From positions 744,001-808,000 of the forward strand of contig NZ_OX366334.1 in NCBI RefSeq assembly GCF_947250645.1: a stretch of DNA of 64,000 bases, given 5' to 3'. Under the pieces are notes generated by a model. The model did no database searches. It was not told where the DNA came from and saw nothing but the letters and a program-made list of their open reading frames with translations. Positions 56,964 through 64,000 of the stretch are shown here, one piece after another. The position numbers were made by a program, and so were the translations under genes. How positions within the stretch are numbered: the stretch's first letter is position 1; every line of letters starts with the position of its first letter. The DNA comes from Wolbachia endosymbiont (group B) of Eucosma cana. GTDB taxonomy: Bacteria; Pseudomonadota; Alphaproteobacteria; Rickettsiales; Anaplasmataceae.

Positions 56964-58289
56964 TCAGTGTATGAACATTGGATAGCTTGCACAACAAACA
57001 GTCAGTGTTTGACATACAACTGTACGAACATTGGGTTTGTAGGTAGCAGATGGTGTCATTCCAGTACTTGACACTGGACTCCCGATACAATGTTGAACAC
57101 TTTTTTTTTGCCTTTCGAGAGCGAGTTCTTTCAGCCGAAACACTACATGCACGTTATCATCATCAACTTCAATGCGTTGAACTAATTTTCTTATTATATC
57201 AAGTTTAGTTTCCCAATCCGCCTGATTAAGTTCCAACTCAACCTCAGAGGAAAAACTTTCTACACTACTTGTGATAAAATCTAATTCCCTCTGTAGCCTC
57301 TTTTCATCGACCATTTCTTCCCTTTGATCTCTAATTCCTTTTAACTCCTTTGCCATGCTCTCAACTTCTAAGTCATATTTTTCCTTCGTTATATGACCTC
57401 TTGCATATACATAAGCTAATCTTTCTATACCTTGTTCTATTTTATTTGCACGCTTTTCAAGTTCATCCTTTGCCTCTGTACTTTCATGTTTCACGAGTCT
57501 GAGCTGATATTCCTTAGTCATTGCTTCTGGTTCTTTGAGTACCATCTTTACTTCTTCCCATACTGCTTCTTCTAGTATATCAACTTGTATTGATTTGCTG
57601 TTACACACTCTATTCCCACCAAAACGATTTGCATCCGTTCCAGGGCATCGATAGTAACTTCTTCCTCCTTTAACATTACTCATTCCATAATAAATGTATT
57701 TACAACACTGACACACCATTAGCCCTTGTAATAGGTACCTTCTCCCACTTCGTTGCATTCTTGCTCTTTTTCTATTTTCAGATAGTTGCTCTTGTACTAT
57801 ATCAAATTTCAACTATATTTGGTATTTCTATATGAATCCAATTCTTTTTCTCAGTTTGATAAATGGAATAACTTTTTTTCCTCACTTTCCATATTGCTCT
57901 CACTTCTTTTTTTATTGATTCGTTTTACCAAATGCTGCTTGTCCTTTGTATGCTGGATTCCTCAACATTCTACACACTGTACCTGAATGCCAATTTCTTC
58001 TGCCCTTTGGAGCAGTAATATGCCTTCTTGTAGTTTCTATAATGCACCCATTTGTCTAGACCATTTTTTTCAAAGTGATCCGATTTTTAAAATGAATATG
58101 TTGATAAATACGTCGACACACATTTAAAGTATTTATCAACATATTCATTTTAAAAATCGGATCACTTTGAAAAAAATGGTCTAGACAAATGGGTGCATTA
58201 TAATCTTTGCACATTCGTATTCTGAGACTAATCCTTGTACTCCTAGCAATAATTTTGACTCTGGATTATTTTCAGTCTTATAATTTAGT
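56964..58289 (-). pseudogene. Phage WO large serine recombinase, C-terminal relic 2
   Basis: The same gene piece as 30917-32175, inverted. The open part (57812-56964, 282 codons) has the zinc ribbon CQCCKYIYYG...CPGTD and coiled coil, then GSPVSSTGMTP. It ends with a different tail (SATYKPNVRTVVCQTLTVCC). A 165-bp palindromic element replaces about 189 bases present in relic 1. The N-terminal catalytic domain is cut off by IS481 at exactly the same base as in relic 1. Confidence 0.8.
58038..58202. repeat. Perfect 165-bp palindrome made of two IS3 ends
   Basis: Two 74-bp arms are exact reverse complements, separated by 17 bases (GTCGACACACATTTAAA). Each arm equals the orfB-side end of the IS3 element (TATAATGCACCCATTTGTCT onward). 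It has IS3-type termini at both sides and no transposase, so it is a miniature inverted-repeat derivative. Confidence 0.92.
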
Positions 58290-59425
58290 TGTAATAGTTT
58301 AGACTTGATCTGACAGATTAACAAAGTAAGATAAAAATATAAATAAATTTTAAAGGAGTGTCAGATATGAGTAAAACACAAGAAAAAATACTAAAACCAA
58401 AGTTGGGGTTGCTAGAACTTGCAAAGCAATTAGGAAATGTATCACAGGCGTGTAGAGTAATGAAGGGATACATTTTACCGCTTCAAAGAGCTGTATGAAA
58501 CAGGAGGGGAAAAAGCATTATACGAGATAAACAAAAGCAAACCATTACTTGCCAATAGAGTACCAAAGGATACAGAAGAAGCAGTAGTTAGTAGAGTTTC
58601 CAGCATATGGACAAGAAAGAGCAGCTAATGAATTAAAGAAAAAAGGAATTCTAATATCTGCTAGCGGCATAAGGTCAATATGGCAAACTCGAAAATTTTA
58701 AAAAGAGATTGAAAGCCCTGGAAGCAAAGGTGGTCCAAGACGGTATAATTTTAACAGAGGAGCAAGTTGCTGCTTTAGAAAAAACTAAGGAACAAAAAGA
58801 AGCCAATGGCGAAATTGAGACACAACACCCTGGATACTTAGGTAGTCAAGATACCTATTATGTAGGCAATATCAAAGGTATTGTATCAACAAACTTTTAT
58901 TGACACCTACTCTAGAGTGGCTTTCGCTAAGCTTTATACGGAGAAAACTGCTATCACAGCTGCAGATCTTCTCAATATACCATTTTTTGATGAACAGAAA
59001 GTTCCATTGCTACGCATTTTAACTGATAGGGGTACAGAGTATTGTGGCAAACCAGGGAATCATGCGTACCAGTTATATTTGGGAGTAGAAAATATTGATC
59101 ATTCTAGAACCAAAGCTTATTCTCCACAGACTAATGGTATATGTGAAAGGTTTCATAGAACTATGCAAGATGAATGTTACAATATTATCTTCAGGAAAAA
59201 GATTTATAGTACTTTGGAGGAGCTTCAGTTAGATTGGCTGCATTCTTACAACAGAACTAGACCTCATTCCGGTAAGTACTGCTATGCAGACCTTTTTTGA
59301 TAGTATGCATATTGCTTACCAAAAAAATATTGATAACATTAAAATAGATTCTGATATCGGTTTTGACTTCGTCGATTCTTCTGTCAGTTAATTCATGCCT
59401 GTCAGATCAAGTCTAAACTATTACA
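58290..59425 (+). mobile_element. IS481-family element, complete ends, copy 3
   Basis: 1136 bp with both termini, apparently identical to 29781-30916. It joins the recombinase relic at the same base as copy 2 but in the opposite orientation relative to the recombinase. Confidence 0.9.
58367..59391 (+). pseudogene. IS481-family transposase, disabled (copy 3)
   Basis: Carries the same internal deletions and stops as the copy at 29858. The open pieces are 58709-58903 and 58881-59300. Confidence 0.85.
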
Positions 59426-59482
59426 GTTAAAGAATATTAATTATTTATGCTGCATAATGTATCTATAGGTTAGACGTAATTT

Positions 59483-60667
59483 ATGAATGAAACACAACAA
59501 TCACAGAAAAATATTCAATATAAAATGTTAATGGCGGCTGATAATTATAAAGCATTTAGAGAAGCTGCTGCTGAAGGTAATATTGAAACGTTGAAATTTC
59601 TATTGGACAGGGCGAAATTACTAGGTGTGCAGAATAAAATGTTGGCAGTTAATGATTATGAAGCATTTAGAGAAGCTGCCGGTAATGATAATGCTGAAGT
59701 ATTAGAGCTTCTGCTGAATAGAGCAGAATTACCAGAAGAGCTACATGAAATGTTAGCAATGAAGAATTATGAAGCATTTAGAGAAGCTGCTGCTGAAAGT
59801 AATATTAAAGTATTGGAGTTTCTGTTGGACAGAGCAAAATTACTAGATGTACAGCATAAAATGTTGGCAGCTAATAATTATGAAGGATTTAGAAAAGCTG
59901 CTTATGCCGGGCACACTGAAGTACTGGAACTTCTATTAAATAGAACGGAATCATCAGATGTATAGCGTAAAATGTTGGTAGCTAATAATTGTGAAGCATT
60001 TAGAGAAGCTGCAAATGATGGTGGTGATATTGAAACGTTGGAGTTTCTGTTGGACAAAGCAAAATTACTAGATGTACAGCATAAAATGTTGGCGGCTAAT
60101 GATTATGAAGCGTTTTGGGAAGCTATCAGTGAAGATAACATTAAAGTATTGAAGTTGCTGCTGGATAGAGCAAAATTACCAAAAGAACAACACGCAATGT
60201 TGGCGGCTAATAATTATGAAGCATTTAGAGAAACTGCTGCTGAAAGTAATATTAAAGCATTGGAGTTTTTACTGGATAGAGCAGGATCACCAGAAGAACG
60301 ACATGCAATGTTGGTGGCTAATAATTGTCAGGCGTTCAGAATAGCTACCAGTGAAGGGAATATTGAAGTGTTGGAGCTGCTATTAAATAAAGCAGGATCA
60401 CCAGAAGAACGACATGCAATGTTGGCGGCTAATAATTATGAAGCATTTAGGGTAAATGCTGTTCACGTTGATATTAAAGTGTTGGAATTTTTATTGGATA
60501 GAGCAGGACCACCAGAAGAACGACATGCAATGTTGGCGGCTAATAATTATGAAGCATTTAGAGAAGCTGCCGCTGAAGTTGATATTGAAGTATTGGAGTT
60601 TCTATTGGATAGAGCAGGATCGCCAGAAGAACAATATGCAATGTTAGCAGCTTACTTACAATCATAA
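59483..60667 (+). pseudogene. Ankyrin-like 37-residue repeat gene with one internal stop
   Basis: ATG 59483 opens a frame of ten 37-residue units of the form MLAANNYEAFREAAAESNIK, VLEFLLDRAKLLDVQHK. A TAG at 59963 (a CAG position in sister units, DVQHK) splits it after unit four. The frame continues unchanged to 60667. Units are spaced at 111 bases and differ by few changes, so they expanded recently. They are helix-turn-helix repeats akin to ankyrin units but with a fixed MLA.N.YEAF start. Readthrough or restart at 59972 may give a second product of 231 residues. Confidence 0.7.
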
Positions 60668-60668
60668 A

Positions 60669-60986
60669 ATGATTTACCATATAACTGGGAGCCATGCATC
60701 TTCTTCTGAGGAATTCAAGAAGATATGTCTTGAAACTGTGATAAGTTATAGTAGTAAGGAAATGCTTGATAAAGTGGAATCAAACCTTATTTCTTATAGT
60801 ACCTGTCAAGAAACAGATGAATCTTATCAAGTAAAGAAGCGAAAATTTGAGGCAACAGAAGATTTATCAAAATCACAGCCAGGACCTTCTGGATATGAAC
60901 CACCATCAAAGCATCCTCGGAGAAAAATTTCATGTGTAAATATTGAATCAGGAAATGGAAAAAGAGACAAAGCAACGAAATGCTGA
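60669..60986 (+). CDS. Small basic protein with NLS-like region
   Basis: 105 codons starting one base after the stop of the repeat gene, so the two are probably co-transcribed, or this is its frameshifted tail. The N-terminal half is helical (SSSEEFKKICLETVISYSSK). The C-terminal half has two basic clusters, VKKRKFE and KHPRRK, spaced by a Ser/Pro-rich segment (SKSQPGPSGYEPPS), a pattern like eukaryotic nuclear localisation signals. The family is unknown. Nuclear targeting is speculation from composition. Confidence 0.45.
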   Translation: MIYHITGSHASSSEEFKKICLETVISYSSKEMLDKVESNLISYSTCQETDESYQVKKRKFEATEDLSKSQPGPSGYEPPSKHPRRKISCVNIESGNGKRDKATKC

Positions 60987-61397
60987 GAAATGTTCAGAAA
61001 AGTATGTTAAGCCAAGAAATAAAATAATGAATTCATACAAACAAAAGTTCGCACGAATCAAGCGGTAGAACATACGATCTCAAAATAAAATCTTCTTACA
61101 ATAGCTGGTTTTGGTTGCGGAAGTGATTGTGTTGTCTAAGTTATTAGTAATATATACTATTAAGTCAGTATTAATTCGTTAAGAACTTTCATTAAAGATT
61201 ATCAAAAAAACTTCTAAATAGGGATTGACAAGTTTTAGAGATGGAGTATTTTATGAAAAGTATATTGAGCTATTAATTTTTTATGTATAATAAATATGAT
61301 AGTGAAAATATTTTTCTTTATATTATGAGGTAGCTGTTTTATTCAGAAAAAGATTTTTTTCTTACTTTGAAATTGAGTGGTTTTTATCGAGGGTTAA
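60987..61397. other. Spacer with a candidate promoter
   Basis: About 410 AT-rich bases. TTGACA at 61225 and TATTTT 16 bases further could be a promoter, though about 145 bases upstream of the next start. No repeat or RNA gene is seen. Confidence 0.35.
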
Positions 61398-62891
61398 ATG
61401 ATTAATGAATTATTTGCTGCTGTACGTAGTGGAGATGCTAATCAAGTTGCGGATCTTATCAATAAAGGGGATGATGTTAATGCCAGGGACAATAGAGGCA
61501 ATACTCCTCTACATTTAGCTGTTCTTGCAGATAAATTACAGGTAGTAGAAAAGCTTATAGAGAGAGGAGCTGATATTAATGCTAAGAATAATCATGGCGC
61601 TACTCCTCTGCACTGGGCTGCTCTTAATCAGAATGTCAGTATAGTAGAAAAGCTTATAGAGAAAGGGGCTAATGTTAATGAGAAGAATAAATATGACAAT
61701 GTCCCTCTGCACTATGCTGCTTTTTTTAATGGTTGCTTAGGTACAGCAGAAAAGCTTATAGAGAAAGGAGCCAATGTTAATGCTAAGAACAATGATGGCG
61801 CTACTCCTCTGCACTGGGCTGCTCTTCATGATAATTTACAAGTAGCTGGTCTTTTTATAAATAAGCGTGCTAATGTTAACGCTAAAGATGAGAATGGTTG
61901 GACACCTTTGCATACTGCAGCTGCTCGTGGCAATTTGGGTGTAGTTAAGCTCATTCTTGATAAAAGTGATTATGTTGATGCTAGAGGAGCTTTAGCCGTA
62001 GCAAATACGCTTAATGAAGAAAACAGCTTAGAAATACGAAACCTTCTAGAAGAAAGAATAAGAAGAAATGAAGAAATCACCCAACATCTTAACTTGCAAG
62101 AAGAAAGCAGCTCCCTATCAACACGTGTCCATAATCGCCTCAGTATTGCACAAGAAGATGAAAATTCGTTGCAAAATGATAAGATAGGTCCTGATAAAAT
62201 AGGAGTTACAAGCGGAACAAGTAAGCCATCTTCATTTATCAATATTTTTGCTTACACTACGGTAGATACTATTAAAGGTATTTTTCAGTTTGTTTCTTCT
62301 CCTTTTAAGGCAGCTATAAGTATGGAACCTTCTAAAGCTATTACAGTTCAAGGTATTGATAACAACGGTATACTTCTTTTATTAGATGTATTTATAAGGA
62401 AAATCACAGGTCAGAAGTATATTTCCACAGTAGTTCAGTCTATATCACCATTAGAAGCACAGGGCTATGCATTAAATATTATAGAGGAATTTGAGAAAGT
62501 AGTAGAGCAAGCTGCATTAAAAATTGGGATATCAATGCATCGGTTAAATATTGATTGTGTAGAAATGCAGAAAGAGGTTACTGCAAAAATCACGGGTGGT
62601 AAGTTTAATGACATTTCAGGAGTTTTAAACTCATATGTAGAGCAAGCATGCCACGATAGAGAAGCAGGTAAGTTAAGTCCAAAGAAGTTTAACAAATTTA
62701 TGGTTATATTTAATAAGGAACTAGATTTAATAGTAAATCAATCAATAGAGCAGATATTACACAATAGAGATAGTACATTAGAAGTTGAAGAACAGCAAAT
62801 AAACTTAGAGCCTCAAAGTTATTTAAGTAATACTTCTGTTCAAGGTCATTTAATTCAGGATAGAGGTTTAATAAATCAAGGTAAGGCTTAA
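61398..62891 (+). CDS. Ankyrin-repeat protein, 497 residues
   Basis: Six ankyrin units in residues 1-200 (NTPLHLAVLADKLQVVEKLI, GATPLHWAALNQNVSIVEKL, GWTPLHTAAARGNLGVVKLI) have good consensus. A charged linker (205-290) follows. The C-terminal 200-residue helical domain includes FINIFAYTTVDTIKGIFQFV and a long amphipathic segment (NIIEEFEKVVEQAALKIGIS). No membrane span is certain. The ribosome site GAGGG precedes ATG. Units two and four are nearly identical (GATPLHWAAL), suggesting duplication. Host-interaction function is inferred only from the family. Confidence 0.85.
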   Translation: MINELFAAVRSGDANQVADLINKGDDVNARDNRGNTPLHLAVLADKLQVVEKLIERGADINAKNNHGATPLHWAALNQNVSIVEKLIEKGANVNEKNKYDNVPLHYAAFFNGCLGTAEKLIEKGANVNAKNNDGATPLHWAALHDNLQVAGLFINKRANVNAKDENGWTPLHTAAARGNLGVVKLILDKSDYVDARGALAVANTLNEENSLEIRNLLEERIRRNEEITQHLNLQEESSSLSTRVHNRLSIAQEDENSLQNDKIGPDKIGVTSGTSKPSSFINIFAYTTVDTIKGIFQFVSSPFKAAISMEPSKAITVQGIDNNGILLLLDVFIRKITGQKYISTVVQSISPLEAQGYALNIIEEFEKVVEQAALKIGISMHRLNIDCVEMQKEVTAKITGGKFNDISGVLNSYVEQACHDREAGKLSPKKFNKFMVIFNKELDLIVNQSIEQILHNRDSTLEVEEQQINLEPQSYLSNTSVQGHLIQDRGLINQGKA

Positions 62892-63050
62892 TTCCTTAGC
62901 TTTTTGATTTCATCTAGTAAAAGGTTGGTAATTTGATCTTATAACATCAATGGGCACACCAGCCTTTGTTTTGTATGCATTCAAGCAATGTGTGACTATT
63001 ACGCCACCTAAAAAAATAATCATACACTGTCTTCCATAGAGGAAAATCTT

Positions 63051-63272
63051 TTGCTCTACTGGCAAATACCTTTCATTATGTATTGTATAACATTAATAAT
63101 CGTTCTTATTTTGTGCTTTCTTGGCCACACCTTGTGCAACTCTTGGCTCAAGAAATTTCCATTCTTTGTCACTTACATCACCTGGATATATTTTTTACTG
63201 ATCCTATCATATTATCTTCCTGATTTCCTTTCAAGATATGTTCTAAAAAGTAGAATCCGTTCAGCAGGGTGA
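63051..63272 (+). CDS. Small hydrophobic ORF ending in repeat R1
   Basis: 73 codons from a TTG (ATG possible at 63078), with two hydrophobic helices (FIMYCITLIIVLILCFLGHT and YITWIYFLLILSYYLPDFL). The last codons (RIRSAG) and the TGA stop come from the dispersed repeat R1. It may be a real small membrane protein or a fragment. I do not recognise it. Confidence 0.35.
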   Translation: MLYWQIPFIMYCITLIIVLILCFLGHTLCNSWLKKFPFFVTYITWIYFLLILSYYLPDFLSRYVLKSRIRSAG

Positions 63273-63293
63273 CAAAATAAGATAGAAAAGACA
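63255..63293 (+). repeat. Dispersed repeat R1, third copy
   Basis: ATCCGTTCAGCAGGGTGACA, as at 10021-10069, again supplying a stop codon. A partial copy (GTATCCGTTCAG) lies in the ubiA 3' end on the other strand at about 63405-63416. Confidence 0.7.
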
Positions 63294-63304
63294 GCCATAG
63301 AAAT

Positions 63305-63368
63305 AAATGGTGTCATTTCAATATGATGCTTTCTCTGTCATCCCAGTACTTGACACTGGAATGACAAC
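63305..63368. repeat. Palindromic repeat pair near ubiA
   Basis: GTCATCCCAGTACTTGACAC and TGGAATGACA are arms of the same palindromic repeat family that occurs at 4606, 9676 and inside mutS. Confidence 0.6.
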
Positions 63369-63391
63369 ATTTTTGCTTCGATATTTACACA

Positions 63392-64000
63392 TTAGCCATG
63401 CATCTGAACGGATACAAAAGTAGAATTTACAATTCTATCTAAAAGGATACCGAAAAAGAGCAAGAGTCCTATCTGGGAATTATTTTTAAATATGGACATG
63501 CATTGATTAGAATCGTCTGGATTGAAATTTTTGTGTTGGTGGTGAAATATGAATCCTATGGCAAGTAAAGCAATATAAAAGATGTTATTTAATGATGATA
63601 GTATACCAGCGTACAACCATGCCATTAAGGATATTAAATAAAATCTTTTCAACCAAGATTTTGTTGTATTGCCAAAATATAATGCAGTAGATTTCATTCC
63701 TAATTTCTCATCATCTTTTTTATCTTGATGAGCGTATATAGTATCATAACTAAGCGTCCAAAAGACGCATCCTATATAAAATAGCAAGGATTCTATGCTA
63801 ATCTGGTTTGTTATTGCTGCTGAACCCATGAGTGATCCCATGTTGAAAGTAAACCCTAAAAATAATTGTGGCCACCAAACGTAACGCTTTAGCAAGGGAT
63901 AGATAACTATCATGCACATTGAAATTATTCCAAGTATAAGAGTAGTTTTATTGGTTAATAATAAGATTACCAGGGCAATAGACAGTAACAGTGAAAGTAA
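63392..64000 (-). CDS. ubiA: 4-hydroxybenzoate polyprenyltransferase, 5' end beyond window
   Basis: Attaches the polyprenyl chain to 4-hydroxybenzoate in ubiquinone synthesis, in the inner membrane. The frame is open to base 64000, so at least 27 codons precede the ATG at 63919, and the N-terminal first Asp motif is outside. The second motif DTIYAHQDKKDDEKLGMKST (D-x-x-Y-A-x-Q-D-x-x-D-D) is typical of UbiA. Five to six hydrophobic segments follow. The C-terminus SVQMHG overlaps part of the R1 repeat. Confidence 0.92.
   Translation of the reverse strand, partial: LLSLLLSIALVILLLTNKTTLILGIISMCMIVIYPLLKRYVWWPQLFLGFTFNMGSLMGSAAITNQISIESLLFYIGCVFWTLSYDTIYAHQDKKDDEKLGMKSTALYFGNTTKSWLKRFYLISLMAWLYAGILSSLNNIFYIALLAIGFIFHHQHKNFNPDDSNQCMSIFKNNSQIGLLLFFGILLDRIVNSTFVSVQMHG

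Overview
The window reads as chromosome of a Wolbachia endosymbiont of an arthropod. The base composition is strongly AT-rich. Housekeeping genes stand as isolated islands (pyrF, dapB-pstB, dxr, gap-tatC, a CCA/poly(A) nucleotidyltransferase, mutS, aspS, an rluC/D-type gene, nhaC-type, prfB, mgtE, ccmA, ubiA). Between them lie ankyrin-repeat genes, phage WO relics, Wolbachia-type palindromic repeats and many IS copies. The species assignment comes from recognised protein families, not from a database search. I saw no rRNA, tRNA or CRISPR array.

Layout. 0-7 kb: IS481, IS5 and IS630 debris, a truncated coiled-coil gene, pyrF, a repeat-rich spacer, and an HK97-type capsid gene remnant abutted by an IS3 copy. 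7-12.5 kb: dapB-pstB, a membrane ankyrin-like gene, dxr, a His/Asp-rich protein and a first member of a tail-sharing protein family. 12.7-15.5 kb: a frameshifted gene with two WH2-like (actin-binding) motifs, followed by an IS481-derived miniature element that itself contains an IS630. 15.7-22.3 kb: a repeat-containing membrane protein, gap-tatC, and a tandem array of paralogues sharing one C-terminal tail. 22.3-26.6 kb: prohead protease remnant, a long coiled-coil protein, and a CCA/poly(A) nucleotidyltransferase.

26.6-34 kb is a graveyard: an IS110 fragment, an ankyrin/DUF2339 chimera, a group II intron relic, IS481, and a phage serine recombinase fused in frame to an N-terminally truncated CcmF. 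34-50 kb: an ankyrin gene split by IS3, a second ankyrin gene overlapping it, mutS with an in-frame palindromic element, another ankyrin gene, aspS, a GH25 lysozyme-like gene, an MFS carrier, a pseudouridine synthase, a very large ankyrin gene and an NhaC-type antiporter. 51-54 kb: prfB with the classical autoregulatory +1 frameshift site, and mgtE. 54-59.4 kb: a gene truncated by IS3, an IS481 fragment, ccmA, a second recombinase relic carrying a perfect 165-bp palindrome, and IS481. 59.5-64 kb: an ankyrin-like gene broken by one stop codon, a protein with an NLS-like basic region, an ankyrin gene and ubiA (cut by the window edge).

The metabolic genes cover diaminopimelate, isoprenoid, pyrimidine and quinone synthesis, cytochrome c maturation and ion transport. 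The accessory genes look like host-interaction factors. Two observations look least explained. The first is a family of unrelated bodies with one conserved C-terminal tail (11.9 kb and 19-22 kb). The second is amplification of IS481 copies that all carry the same disabling deletions, together with palindromic miniature derivatives of IS481 and IS3.
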